Counted from the stretch's first letter, positions 28,374 to 41,562 are shown. The stretch: DNA of 64,000 nt from Naegleria lovaniensis (GCF_003324165.1 NW_025407829.1:372001-436000); one strand, 5' to 3'. Notes: generated by a model from the letters alone, not told the origin. Numbers and translations are program-made.

Positions 28374-31300
28374 TTATTCTTGAGACTTTCTTTCATTCAA
28401 AATTCGATTCAAACTTTCCTTGTCTTTCTTTGCAACTTTGGTTTTCAGCTTATCCCACTCGATCACACTGAGTTTTGATTGAGGAGCAGTTTTTAAGGCT
28501 TCCACAACTTTATGAGCCTCCTCTTGACTGAAAATCCAATCAATGATTTTCAAAGTCGTACACACATTGTTCTGCAAGATAAAATCACACAATGCTTGAA
28601 CAATATCGAATGGCACAGCAAAGTCAGGCTTATCAACAGAGAGATTCAACGTGACAATACTTTTGTTTTTTGCCAAATTGTAAAGCAAATGCTTTAAATC
28701 TTGAGTGGCCAGTCCACATCCATCAAATGAGACATCCACAAGAGATTTGCTCTCTTCCAATGCAAGGAATAGAGATTGTAATTTTTCTTTTGGAATTTCA
28801 TGAAAATATTCACAATATCCTGCATCAATCAAGTCAAAGAAATCGATAGATTGGACTTCATCATTTCGAATCTTGTTAATCAATTGGTCCAGTGCGTCAA
28901 GTTCTTTGGATAAATGCTCCACAGCTGTTGAAGTGGTTGTCTTTGTCAATTGACTCTCAAGTTGTGCAACGAGTCGTTTCATTTGTTCCAATTCCTGTTG
29001 TTTTTCCTTCAAATGTTCCTCTAATTCCTTGATTGTAGACTCTTTCTTTTTGGCATCTAATTGAATGGACTCAATTGTCTGTTGTTGCTCTGTAATTGTT
29101 GTGGACAAGGATTCTTCATGTTCCATGACAGATTGTAATTTTGAATCCTTTTCCAATAATTTAGATTCATATTCTTGTAATAGTTGAGAAGTACGTTCTT
29201 TGAATGTTGTTGATTCAACTCGAATGGATTGTTCCAGCTCTTGAATCTTTTTATCTTTTTCTTGATTTAATTGTTCAAGTTCATTGAGACGAGTATATGA
29301 GCGTTCTTCTTTCAATGCATGAAATTCAATCTCAATTTCTGTTCTCAAATTTTCAAGTGATTGTTGTTTTTCGAGTGCCTCTTGTGTGAGAGTTGAAGAT
29401 TGTAATAATCGGTCTTGAGATTCTTGAACTTGTTTTAACTCTAATTCTTCTCTCAATGTGTGTAATTCGTGATTTAACTGTTTCAATAATTCTTCCTTAT
29501 TCTCAACTTGTTGTTTGGCTTTGGATATTTCATTACATAATTGATCGTGATCGTGTGATTTGGTTTTGAGAGATTCTTCAATGAATGTATTCTTCTCGAT
29601 CAATGTTTGAATGAATTCTTCTTTTTGTTTCAATTGAAGAGTCATTTCGTTGAATTGTTGAATCAATCCTGTCGATTGTAATTTTGCTTGTGTTAATTCT
29701 TGTTCCATTTGAGAATGCTTTTCCATGAGAGCATTTAACTCGCTCGTTTTTTGTGATAATTCATTTTGAGATTGAACAAATGAATCTTGAATGGATGTCA
29801 ATTCCTCCAATTTAGATTCAATGATACTTTCTAATGATTTGATTTTCTCATTCAAATGAACTTGTTCCTTATATTGAGATTGAATGAGGTGTTCTTTTTC
29901 TTCAACAGATTTCTGTAATGTTTTGAATTGATCTTCCATATGGTGTTTTTCTTGTTGTAAAGACTCGACGAGTGTGTTGTGAGAGAGTAATGCATTTTCT
30001 TTTTCATCCTTCAATCGGTTGAGAAATTCTTCCTTTTCCTGAATAATCTTTTCAAGTTCTTCAATGTCATGATTCGAACGGTGTTGTAATTGTGTCAAGG
30101 AGTGAGTAATGTTCTCATGTTGAGTTTTCAAAGTATCAAGTTGTTGAGCAGTTTGAGAGAGAGTAAATTTGGTTTGTTCTAGTTCCTTCTCGAGATTTGA
30201 ACGTTCCTTCTCTGCTTGTTCCATTTCCCAAGACCATTTGGATCTTTCAGAAATTTGTTGAGAATGTTCCATGTTCAGAGTCTCGATCGCTTGTTGCAAC
30301 TCGGAATATTCCTTTTTCGATTGTTTCCATTTAGTTTCGAATTGTGAGAGTTGTTGATGAAGGTCTTGAATGATCGTTTCCTTGTCCGAAAGTGTTTGTT
30401 GAGCTTGATTGAATTCATTGGTAAAATGTTCTAATTCACGAGTCAAGTTTTGAATCTTGTCACTCATTTCTAATTCTTTGTTTGAGAGTTGTTTCATTTG
30501 TTGTGAATACTCTTGTCTGGATTGCTCAGATTCACTCTTGATCAATTCCAATTCTGTCTTGGTTGTTTCGAGTGATTCATTGAGAGTTTTCAATTCCATC
30601 TCCTTGAAAGAAATTTGTTTCTGTAAATTTTCAATTTGTATTTGAGTGTGTGAATGGTCTTGAATGGCGTTGGAGAGTTGAGATTTCACGGAAGAAATTT
30701 CCATTTCCAATGCTTGTTTTTCACAAGTCACTAATTTTACATGTTCTAAAAGGTTTTCATGTTGCATGGATTTTTCCTTCATCTCCGAATTCAGTGTCAA
30801 GAGAATTTCATCCTTATCTGATAATTGTTTATAGAGACTTGTGATGGTTTCATTCAAGGTGTTCATTTCCTTTTCTTTTCTTTCCATCGTTAGATTCAAA
30901 CTTTCTAATTCTTGAACTTTGTTGGAGAGCAAATTGGAGATGGTGTCATGATATTGTTTCAATGAAATAATTTCATTCTCACTATTGAAACGAGTTTCAG
31001 ATAACGTTTCAGTGGCAATTTGTAATTCATTTCGAATCTTTTCAATTTCCTTCTTTTTTTCTTCCAATGTTTCAGAGAGTGAGTGTTGATTTAAAACGAG
31101 ATTTGAATTTTCAAATTCTAAATTCTTAATTTTAGATTCAAGTGCTTGTACGTGATTGGTCGTCTCTTCTAACTTAGAAATGTGTTGTGTTAAATTCGAT
31201 TTAGACATGGAGAGTTCTCGATCTGTGTCATTGAGTTTCTTTTGCAACTCCATCACTTGTTGTTGTAAGGATTCAATCGTTTCCATATATTTATGTTCCA

Positions 31301-32460
31301 GTACATTGGAATCTTGTTGAAGGAGTGAAATTTTTTCATGACTATGTTTCAATTCACAATCCTTTTCAGTAATAATTCGATCCTTGTCTTCAAGAGAATG
31401 TTTAATTGCTTGAAGAGAGGAATTAATTTGTTCCAATTGTTCCTTATTGACATCCAAGGTTTGTTGCAAATTCAAAATCACTTGTTCTTTTTGTAAAATC
31501 TTTGCTTCGAGTTCTGTTTTTTCATTCACAAGTTGTGAAATTTCAGAATTCTTCTCTACAAGTTCATCTTTCAATTGATCCAATTCTGCCTTTTTCTTTT
31601 GCATTAAATCTGAATTGATGGTTTGAGATCTCTTCATACTTTCAGAGAATTGATGAGTGACATTGGTTAAATTTGTTTGTAAATTGGCACATTGTTGAGT
31701 CTTTTCTTCAAGACTTGTCTCAAGTTCACTTTCACGTCTTTTTAATTTGTTAATTTCAATGTTGAGTGTTTCTTGTTCTTTCACTTTAGATTTTAACACA
31801 TTTTCCAATTCGAGAGCACTTTGTTTCATGTATTGTGAATGATCTTGTTGTTGTTTTTCAACCAAATGTTTGAGATTGGAAATTTGTTGAGAGAGTGATT
31901 CTTTTAATTCACTGGATGAAGATTGATGAGATTGTAATTGAGAAGAAATTTGTTTGAGTTCATGTTGTGATCGCTCGAGTTGTTGTTGATATGCCTTTTC
32001 AATTTGTTCCAATTCGAGTTTCTTCTTTTCTTCCGATGTGAAAAGTTCTTGTGCTTGGATTTGAACGGATTGTTCTAATTGTTGAATTTTCTTTTCGAGT
32101 TGAGAAATGATTTGTTGTTGTTCTGTCATTCACATATGGGATGATGAATTTTGAAATGTCAACATGAGGGTCGTCATCAGAGTGATAACATCAGTCATTA
32201 CAATGTGAAAGAAATAACAGAGTTGAAAACAACGTGGACATTCAATTGGGACATTCATTATAGCGAATAGAGGTGATAGGACCAACGAACTTACCACTCG
32301 TACTGGTTGTTTTACTGGATTGACTTGCTATTAATTTCTTTTCCGTCTTTTCTAATTCAGTTTGCAGCTCTTTATTACGTAAATAGAGCACTGCATTAGC
32401 GACACCACTCAGACCCAAAAGAGCTGCAGAGCCAACGAACAATCCTTGTGTTGATGACAT
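28374..32460 (-). CDS. Membrane-anchored giant coiled-coil protein with LRR-like C-terminus
   Basis: Two exons, 32460-32295 and 32122-28374 (171-bp intron, donor GTAAGTTCG, acceptor ATGACAG), together 1,304 residues. The join falls in ...TSTSG/E|QQQIISQLE and keeps the frame; a downstream ATG at 32129 would give the coiled coil alone. Exon 1 begins MSSTQGLFVGSAALLGLSGV, a probable membrane helix at residues ~5-27, then charged coil. Residues ~60-1140 are almost unbroken heptads of Glu/Gln/Lys/Leu, like golgin or USO1-type tethers. The last ~110 residues (SFDGCGLATQDLKHLLYNLA, KSIVTLNLS) resemble ribonuclease-inhibitor leucine-rich repeats. A tether or organelle-linking role is inferred. Its stop is 5 bp from the stop of the helicase on the other strand. 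Confidence 0.78.
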
Positions 32461-32644
32461 TTTCGAATAATCCAAGGACACAATGATGATGAATAGACAG
32501 CTGTCTGAACTCTTCACAAATTTTTTAATGATGGGTTGACACCCAAAATTACACAAATAAAGACAAAACATCGATTCGCCAATTTGAGACACAAAAAAAG
32601 CGCTCTCATTTTTCTTCTTCAGCTGAGCTCAATGCATTCATTTA

Positions 32645-35600
32645 CTAAGAACTTTCCTCATGATCATCCTCGTCATCATCAAACAAGTCCTCGTCGTCGT
32701 CAACATCTTCATCAGAATCCGTTGAAAAGTCTTCAGATTCATTTGAGACCACTGCTCCTTTTGAAGTAGCATTTGTGGTTGTTCCAGTAAGTTTTGCATC
32801 AATTTGAGTTTGTTCTTGTATTTTAAAGTTGGTAGTCAATAGAGACCTTTTCACCTCTTCTCGTGTCATTGGAATTAAAAATGGATGTTGTAATAATTGC
32901 TTTGCAGTGGATCGATCTGTTGGGTTCCAGCAGAGACATTTGGACAGAAAATCTAACGCTTCTTTGGATATTGAATATGTGGAAGCTTCTGATTCTGTTA
33001 TTTCTGGCGATTTTTGGTTCTTGAGAATGTGGAAAAATACCTGCAAGGGCTCTTGAAGTGATTCTAGCTCAGGATAAGGTCTTCTTCCAGTTAATGCTTC
33101 TAAAACAATGCAACCAAACGAGAAAATGTCTGAGGCAGTACTGCTCTGAAGTTGCGACATGACTTCGGGCGCTATATACATACACGTTCCGGTAATAGTC
33201 TTTTCTCCAATTTGAGGCGAATTTATCTTTCGTGAAAGCCCAAAGTCAATCAGCTTGGGAATTCCCCAACGATCAATCATAATGTTTGAGGGAGAAATGT
33301 CTCCGTGAATAATATCTTTTCCATGCAAATATGCAAGAGCTTCCACAATTTGTTTGGCGTAAATTCTCACAATATTTTCGTGTAATCTTCCAATCGCACT
33401 ATCTCGAACAACCTTATGTAGTGTATCACCATGCACGAGCTCCATGATCATAGAAATACTTCCGTTGTTGTACTTGTCACGATCTTCATCGCAAAGTCTT
33501 GTAAATTTGAATAAATCACTGTTGTTATGAAATCCAATTCGGGCAAATTGAAAATTAATATGAGGATTGAAAAAAAGATGTACTACTAACCTTGCAATAA
33601 ATTTCACAATATTAGGATGATCTCCAATATCTTCTAAAATCTTAATTTCATTCACAATACGGGCAAATACAACATCAGATTTTTCACTCTTGTACATGTG
33701 TTTAAGTTTTTCCAAGTAGCAAATCTTAAGAGCAAAATTTTGACCCGTGATGATATGAATGGCGCTATAAACCACTATAATATTCACGGATAAGATTTAA
33801 AAAGTCACATATTGTTGTACTTACCTGAAAAACCTCCTTTTCCAAGTTCTTTTCCTATTTGTGTTGTATCAAATAAATGTTTTTGCTCTTCGAATGTTGG
33901 ACAATATAATGAACTAAAATGATAAATATCTCTATACCAAAGTGCTTTCTGCTGCTCATGAGTAGACATTATACTGGTTGGTGTTTGACTTGATCTTTCA
34001 TCCTTAATTTGATATTCTTCATGTGTTGTGATCTTCTTTTCAGGTTGTTTGAAAATATCATCTTCAGAGAAGCTTTTGTGCAAACCTGATTTCTTTAGGC
34101 TGTGAGTGTGAGGGTGATAGGAATGGTAGGGAGGTGATATGGAGTGATGATGATGGTGATGGTGGTTGTTATCGTTATAGTGATGGAAGTTATGATGAGA
34201 ATTTTGTCCATAGGTATGTGGAGGTGACACAAAATACATGCCATGATTGCTGCTATGAGATGGCTGTATCTGTTGAACAATTACGAGCGGCGATTGAGTT
34301 TCTACAAAAATATTCATTCTCTCGTTTGCAAAGTTGGTCGCCAACATTACAAATGGCTCCAAGTCCTGACCAAGAATGGATATTGATAACGAACTGGCTT
34401 CAGAATCTACGTCATCATTATCAAGTTGTGATTCATCTACATGAGCCTCTAACTCAAACGCTGGTTCATTTTGTTCGCCTTCGCTAATATCTTCAATCTT
34501 TACACCACTAGCCTTAGTCTTCTTTGCTGTAAGGTAATCTTGAATTGCTGTTTTCAACTCTTCTGTAGATCTGATGGTAATCAATTCTCCCTCCATATCT
34601 CTATATTTCAAAATTAAGGCATTTACATCAATCTGACCTTCATAATTTTGGCCAGTTTTTTGATCCAAAATTTTGCGTTTGACATCGTTGAGAGCATCTT
34701 TAGAATCGTCAACATTCTTTTCAAACCATTCCAATAATGATACCTTGTTTTCTTCATGATTGTCCGTATAGGTATAATCGCTAAAGTATTGCTCTGGATT
34801 GAAAGTATCTACTGTTAAACTTGGAATTTGTATCACAGTTGATCTTGACGTCAATGGTGTTGATGGTGAATGTGAATTACTATGGCTATTGTTATAGGTT
34901 TTTGTGACAACAAATGTCATTGGAAAAGTTATTGATGATATGTCTTCTCCATCTTGCTGAGAAGGCTGAAGTGTAAAATCATCCTCTTGAAGCGTAATAT
35001 CTTGAGGTATCTTTTCTTCGTTTGAGGTTGTGCTACTATGTTCTGTATCTGTAATTTCTCCAGATGTTTCTTCATTATCTGAACTATAAGTAATTTCTGT
35101 TTTTGGAGTTTGTTCTTGAACTTTTTCTAAAGGTTGACCATCAGCATCATCAGTTTGCGTGCAAATGTCCACATAACGCTTTTTCAGTTGAGTCTTTGCT
35201 CTTTTATGTTTTGCACTAATTGAAATCGAGTTAGAAGCTTTTGATCGCCTTCTTCCATTATTTTTTCGTTGTGTATATATTTCAGATAATCTCTTTTCTG
35301 GTTGTATTTCTGGTTCATTCCACTTCACTTTAATCATTTGAACGACGACTGATGTCCTTTGACCACCTGTTATTGAAGATCTTCTAGAGGATAAAGTGGT
35401 ATGTGTGTTTGGTGTTTCATTTGGGCTTGTTGACAAAATTGCAATGACATTTCTCTCTTGCTTAGTTTCAATACTTTGAGGAGTCATGTTTCTAAATCCT
35501 CGTCTAATGTTTGTTTCTTCTCCATTTGAGGTGATATGAATATCTGGAACTTTTTTAGTTTCATCGTCAACCTCTTCTATCGTATACGGTATGTGTTCTG

Positions 35601-36693
35601 AATTATTAGCAGAGGGTGTGGTAACAGAATGTTGCTCAGGGTGTGTATCCGCAGATGTGAAATACAAGCTTGATGCTGAAGAGACCCTTTTATGACCTCT
35701 TCCTCTTCTAGTTTCTGCTGGAGACGGAAAACTTGAGGCAGTGCTGATGGAAATGTGATTAACAGGTCCATTGTTATTAAGGGAAGAGCTTCTGTTGTTG
35801 TCACATGAAGCACGATCATTCAAAATTTGAATGAAAGAGGTGGAAGGAAGAGAATGAGAATAAATTTCAAAAATATGAGGTTCCTCATGATGGCTTGAAC
35901 TAATTGGAGTTAAGTTGTAAATGTGAGAATGATTACAACCTTGAGAAAAGTAACTATCGCTATTGTTTCTATGATGATGTTTTCCATTGCTCGTTACAGG
36001 TGATGAATTATTACTGATACTAATGTTGATGCTTGAAAAATGAGAATTTGACTCAAAATCTGCTGATGAAGTTCTTCTATGGTTGGCCCTGTGGTTGGCT
36101 CTATGATGTCTCAATGGTTGGGAAGCATGTTGATAAAATCGTGACGATGCGGGAAGATTTTCATCATCATCGCTATCACTACTATTCTCAATAAAATTGT
36201 TTTCTCTTTTAAAGCTTTTAGATTGATGTTTTGTGCATGACGATGAAGGGATGGGTCGGGTGTAAGACCTTCGATTTGATGATTGTAATGGTGGGGATCT
36301 CTCATCTGCAAAATCATCATCATCTTCAACCTGATGCATATGATACAAAGGAGAGTCATGGTGATGATGCGTGAATGACTCTAGAGGGCGAGGTGTTGGA
36401 TCCAAATAATCAATTAAATTAAAACGTTCTTCTTCCTCACCTTCTCCACTAAAATTAAAAGCAGACCCTGATGATAATGGAGAATGATAATTAGAAGGTT
36501 TGGTGAGCCTAGATTTGTTAGGTGGAGTTCTTGAGTTTGGCGATGCTTTGGAATTATAATTCTTTTGGGTTGTTGTTTTATCTGCATCGGATGAGGCTGT
36601 TGTTTCAAAATCTACAATTTCAAAATCAAAATCATCTTCTTCATCGTGGTGCAAAAAGCCTTCACAATCAGGAGGTTCAAATTTTGGAGGCAT
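32645..36693 (-). CDS. PB1-containing MAP3K-like protein kinase with altered catalytic loop
   Basis: Two exons, 36693-33825 and 33774-32645 (50-bp intron), 1,332 residues. The join falls in the glycine loop: LGKGGFS|VVYSAIH. The first ~660 residues are disordered (Ser, His, Asn). Residues ~675-725 (VNALILKYRDMEGELITIRS, EELKTAIQDYL) look like a PB1 domain with its acidic OPCA motif, as in MEKK2/3. Kinase motifs are FALKICYL (VAIK Lys), HGDISPSNIMID (catalytic loop), LIDFGLSR and GTCMYIAPEVM. The usual HRDLK reads HGDIS, so Arg and Lys are replaced while Asp and Asn remain. An acidic tail ends the protein. Residues around VKFIARLVVHLFFNPHINF may be a retained ~80-bp intron starting GTTAGT, since kinases are usually shorter there. 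Confidence 0.82.
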
Positions 36694-37063
36694 TCGCTGA
36701 TGAAGAACGAGGCTGTTGGAAGAGTTGATTATTTACAATGCTGTTTTAATTGTAGTATATATTGCTTTGAGAAAGGCAAAGAACCGTTGATGATGAAAAG
36801 ATGTGGCCTTCGAGAGAAAAAGCCACTCATCAATACACTATGGCAAAAAGTGAATTGGCCGTGATCTTTTTTTTGGAGAGAGAATGGAAAGATTGGCCAT
36901 TCGTTTCAACAACCCCATCTCTTCGACAACCAGTAGACGCTTACCGAATGATTTGGGTTCTTACAGTGAGCCGAAGCAATACTAGCGTGTTGCTTTATGC
37001 TTTGGCGTTGTCAAGCGTCAGCCCATCACTTACGATTACAAAAAAAACGTTTGCATCATCAAC
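36694..37063. other. Divergent promoter region
   Basis: 370 bp between the kinase (minus) and the two-TM gene (plus). Open plus frames here (36646-36864, 36801-37172) overlap each other and the kinase start and have no coding character. No RNA gene was recognised. Confidence 0.5.
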
Positions 37064-37828
37064 ATGCAGAACCGATTATTGGAAGAAGAGGACGATCAAC
37101 AGCTACTTAGTTCAAACGCAAATACAAAACCAACCGAACATGCTGTCCACAGTAAGTCATCCGTTCTCATGAGGCACAACCTAAATTCCAATATTTCTCG
37201 TTCAACGAATTATTTTGGAATTTTTGTTGTAAATACTGGTTTGGTTCATCGGAATGTTTTTATCTATGTGTTATAATGATACGAAACATTGAAATATTTA
37301 TTAATGTATCATAATAGATCCAAAGGATGATACCCGATTTGCATGGTGGAAAATGAAAAAGAGTAGACGATCCCATGCAGTTTGTTGGTTTATGATTTTA
37401 GCAAGTGGTATTTTAATGACTGTGATTGGTTTAGTGAGCATGATTTTATTAGTAATTTATTCACCAACTCCAAAGGAAATGTATGTTTGTGTGTCCAAGT
37501 GTAATGATTATTTGTTTTGATTTTGATGGAATAATATTGACCTGCTTTCTATCACAAATCGAAAATTATAATGATGGTTCTTTCTCGATGCGAATATTCA
37601 TGATGATAAATGTATTTTGATACAATCAGTTTGGATGGAAAGGGCCCCATCAGTGAAAAGCAATGGAAAGAAATTGTTTTGGAGACTTTTGGTATTCTGT
37701 CTGGATTTGTCATTGGAATTGGTCTTGTCATGTCGATCACACCCTTAATTTGCAGCTGTTATATCATGAATCCAAAGGAGTTTCAAATTCCTGGAATTCA
37801 CGACGATGAAGAGGATGATGGATTGTAA
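37064..37828 (+). CDS. Small protein with two transmembrane helices (149 aa)
   Basis: Three exons: 37064-37151, 37318-37480, 37630-37828; phases 1 and 2, total 450 nt including the stop. The N-terminus is acidic and Gln-rich (MQNRLLEEEDDQQLL). FAWWKMKKSRRSHAVCWFMI begins the first helix (~residues 52-75). A short luminal loop (PKEILDGKGPISEKQ) leads to a second helix (FGILSGFVIGIGLVMSITPL). The tail ends in acidic residues. The general form (basic residues, TM, loop, TM) recalls small TMEM proteins of the endomembrane system, but no family could be assigned with confidence. Confidence 0.75.
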
Positions 37829-38172
37829 AATAGATAAACAACTTGACAGCAACCACTCGATGGTTGTTTCAACATTATACAACCAGCTGTTTTGCAGAGT
37901 TCATAAATCTCAACTTTTATTGTAAACAAAAGGAACAGAATATCCCTAACCAAATATTCGTGTTGATTTCAGAGAACATGGAATTATCTTTGAACTTGAG
38001 TTTGTGAATTTAAATTAAATTGTACAAATACCACTTTGGGATTTTCCTTAATGAGATCACACTATATTCCATGAATGACTGTGGAGTTTATAAAACATGC
38101 AATGGTTTCAAAGCACTCCTGGTTTCACCATCAAAACAAAAACTTTGAATCCAACAACACCAATATATCGTC
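37829..38172. other. Intergenic region, nothing recognised
   Basis: 344 bp of AT-rich sequence between two genes on the same strand, likely 3' UTR followed by a promoter. No repeats or RNA genes seen. Confidence 0.5.
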
Positions 38173-38964
38173 ATGAAACAGTTTGCATTAGCTTGTTGTT
38201 GTGTCTTGCTTGCTTTAGTGTTGGGCCATTTTACCCAATTCTCCAACTCACAAGACATTGTTCTTCCCCTCTCTTACAATGTGGCTTCCCATCGATTTAA
38301 TTCATCCATCAGTGTGAGAGGAACTGGTAAAACAACCACTGCAGTCACTCAAGCAGATTTCTCAATATCCATTGAAGCACAAAAAGTGTCTGCCTCAGAG
38401 GCTCAACGAGAAGTTGGGCAATCATCGACACATATCATGGAAACTCTTCAACAGATTGAATATGTATTCAAGTTGAGAACATCCTCCATTACCTTGTATC
38501 CTGTCTATGTATACAATGAAACCACAAAGGAATCCACAAGAATTGGTTATAGATCCTCCAATAGTATCTTGTTCAGTGTTAGTAATTTAAGAAGTGTAGG
38601 TCCTGTGCTCGATAAGCTCGTCGAATTGGGTGTCACTCAAATTAGCAGCATGAGCTTGGTAGCAAATGACAGTTCTATTGAAAACGCTCAAAATAAGGCT
38701 CTTCAGTTAGCTGTTAAGGATGCCATGACCAAGGTGAATGCAGTACTATCCACTATGTACGATTCTTCATCATTTGAACAAATCAAGAACCGTTTGGAAG
38801 TTACCGATATTAGCCTTGAAGGTAGTAGTCCAATTTCAGTTTCCTATCCAATGATGTATGCACGTTATCAAGACTCTGCTGCTGGAGGCGCTGCGTCCTC
38901 AATTCCTGTCGTTGGTGGAGACATGACCATTCAATCATATGTCTCTTTAAAGTTGCAGTATTAG
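38173..38964 (+). CDS. Secreted SIMPL (DUF541) domain protein
   Basis: 263 residues, single exon. Residues 1-27 are a clear signal peptide (MKQFALACCCVLLALVLGHF). The rest is one SIMPL domain: the family start VRGTGKTTTAVTQADFSISI, a helix of paired positions (VSASEAQREVGQSSTHIMET), the ITLYPVYVYNE strand, a GYRSSNSILFSV strand and the ISLEGSSPISVSYPMMYARY end. SIMPL proteins are widespread in bacteria and scattered in eukaryotes; in bacteria they include periplasmic or outer-membrane proteins tied to stress, while the mammalian SIMPL/IRAK1BP1 acts in signalling. Secretion suggests an extracellular or lumenal role. A bacterial origin by transfer is possible but untested. Confidence 0.88.
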   Translation: MKQFALACCCVLLALVLGHFTQFSNSQDIVLPLSYNVASHRFNSSISVRGTGKTTTAVTQADFSISIEAQKVSASEAQREVGQSSTHIMETLQQIEYVFKLRTSSITLYPVYVYNETTKESTRIGYRSSNSILFSVSNLRSVGPVLDKLVELGVTQISSMSLVANDSSIENAQNKALQLAVKDAMTKVNAVLSTMYDSSSFEQIKNRLEVTDISLEGSSPISVSYPMMYARYQDSAAGGAASSIPVVGGDMTIQSYVSLKLQY

Positions 38965-39009
38965 GTTTCTCTCAAAGTATTGTTTGAATTAAAATTTGCA
39001 ATTTAAAAA

Positions 39010-41562
39010 ATGCAAACACGAGAAGGGAACAATGTTGGGAACCTCCCTGACACTCAGCCTTTGTCATCTTCATCGGAAAATAATGACGACGTGAGTTCCA
39101 TCTCTTTGAGTCAAAATTCATCATCTCCATTTGCTCATCATCAACTCCCTCTAGAGACCATTGTTTCTGAATCAGAAATTAACTTGGCTGCTTCAGTTCT
39201 TGAGAGACTTTCTCATCACTCCTATCATTTACAAGACCCGCGATTAGCCCAATTAATTCATGCTGGATCTTTACTATTCAAAAGAAAGATTTCCAAGGAA
39301 GAACAAGCAGAAATGAAAAGAGAATCAAGAAAAAAGGCTAAAGAGAAATTTAAAAATCACGACAAGAGCATTCTCATGCAATCAGTGATGCAAATGAAAA
39401 AACATAATGAAGTTCATTACTTGAGACAACAAATTGCAATGATTCCAAACGCACCAAATAGTGAGGTACCAAAACTTACTCACGCTGAAGAAGATGAAGT
39501 CATTATTGAGAGTATTACAGATGAAGATGTTGTGTCAAGTTGTAGAAATTCTTCAAATGAACAAAACGATAAAAAGAGCATGACTGAGACCATGAACGAC
39601 AACAACGAACAAAACGGGACAGCATCTGACATGATCCAACCGTCCAACAGTAATAACTCTAACAAACTGTTGAGAGCTGTGAGGTAGGTTTTTCGAAACA
39701 AATTCCTTTTGTTTCAATTTCATGAAACCCCTTTTTTGATAGATGTTATATTTGTCACGAAAAGACCCATGAAATACATCACTTTTATCATAAAATGTGC
39801 CCAAAATGTGGAGAATTCAATTTAGAAAAGAGAAACCAAACAATGGATATGACGGGTAAAATTTGTTTAGTCACAGGTGGTAGAATTAAAATTGGGTTTT
39901 ACACTGCCCTCAAATTATTGAGGTGTAATGCTGAATTGGTGATTGTCACTTCTAGGTTTGTTTTAATATTTGTGAATTAGTTGGCCTGGACAATGTTAAT
40001 TGTCCGTTCAATTAATTTTATAGATTTCCAAAAGATTGTGCAAAGAGATATTCATTAGAACCTGATTTTGAAATGTGGAAAGATCGTCTCAAAGTTTATG
40101 GTATTGATTTTAAACATATTCCTTCAGTGGTACAATTTGCCGATCACCTTAATCACACGCTTCCTAGATTGGGTAAGTTTTTACCAATATCTTTCACCAT
40201 TCTCACCACACTATTTTCTCGAAATTCTACAATAATTTTCATCGTTGACATGTTATAACCACAAATGAAATTTTGACCAGATATTCTTATTAATTGTGCA
40301 GCTCAAACCATTCGAAAACCTACTGCATACTACGAACATGTGGCAAAATATGAATTAACGACAAGTCTTCAAGACCTATCTGAAACGCAACGAAAATTAT
40401 TGCCTTTAGATTTTTCAATGAAAATCATGCCAGAACAAAAAGATATTGCACTTCGAATGTTATCATCAATGGAAAAGAGAGAGGCCCTCGAATACAATCC
40501 ACGATCGAAGAATAATGATGAACATGAGGAGAATTCTACAATTACACTTCATACCCCTCATTCTACTTCACTTAAATATAATGCTATGAGAGATGAAGTG
40601 AATGTGAGCTCGAGCAGTTTGTTGTGTCAAATTCCAATTCTAGATGAGGACAAGTCGTACAATGAACAAAGTTTTCCAAGAGATGTATTTGATGTTAATC
40701 AGAATCAAGCAGATTTTAGAAATACAAACTCGTGGATTCAAAAATTGGATCAGGTAAGTGTGTTAAATTATATCCAACAATTTTATTCAAAATGATAAAA
40801 CTATGATGATGTTTCATCAAACACACATCATTGATATCAACCCATTCATCGAATATGATATACAATGAATATACAACGAATCAATTGAAATACCAATGAT
40901 TTATGGCCATTTAGGTGCCTGTTTTTGAAATGCTTGAAGTTCAAACCATTAATGTCACTGCTCCATTTATTTTGACATCCAAATTGAAACCTCTTTTAGA
41001 GCACGGAGCGACTCATTCATCAACAACCAATCCTACTCATGAACCAATGAGCTTTGTTATTAACGTTAGTTCAATGGAAGGACAATTTTATAGGCGTTCA
41101 AAAGGAGTGCATCACCCACACCTTAACATGGCAAAAGGTATGTTTTAAGAATTTAATTTCGCCTCTTCCTTAATTGCTCAATTGATTTTTTTGGAATTAC
41201 ATTACTCACCAATCATACGATATTGGATGATATCTCAAATATTGAAATTAGCCTCTCTGAATATGATGACAAGAACAAGTGCTGCTGATTATGCCAAAGA
41301 CTTTATTTACATGTCTTCAGTGGATACAGGTATGTGTTTATTATTCTCTTTTAAAATCTCAAGTTGATTGTATCTTTACATAGGATGGAACAATGATGAG
41401 AATCCTTTGAGCGACTTGGAGAATATATCACAAACATACTATTGTCCATTGGACGAAGTGGATGGTGCTGCTAGAATCTTGGATCCAATCTTTTTGGCCT
41501 TGCAAGGTAAACAGAAATATTTTGGCGTTTTCTTGAAGAATTATTCTCCTTTCAGATGGTAG
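39010..41562 (+). CDS. Short-chain dehydrogenase with N-terminal zinc motif (662 aa, seven exons)
   Basis: Exons: 39010-39683, 39743-39955, 40024-40172, 40281-40753, 40915-41137, 41252-41329, 41384-41562; all phases agree. Residues 1-225 are disordered with a charged helix. Then CYICHEKTHEIHHFYHKMCP and KCGEF give a CxxC...CxxC zinc site that abuts MTGKICLVTGGRIKIG, the NAD(P)-binding TGGxxxIG. Further SDR motifs are DILINCAAQT (NNAG equivalent) and INVSSMEG (Ser). The position of the catalytic Tyr in YxxxK reads LNMAK (Leu), so the usual proton donor is missing. The large insert with FRNTNSWIQKLDQVPVFEML and the end GKYFGVFLKNYSPF-type closing match a fungal and protist SDR subfamily that also carries the CxxC head. 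Substrate unknown. Confidence 0.88.

Noticed and set aside
30457-30844. Plus-strand frames inside the coiled-coil gene
   Set aside because: Reverse reading of heptad-rich sequence; no independent support.
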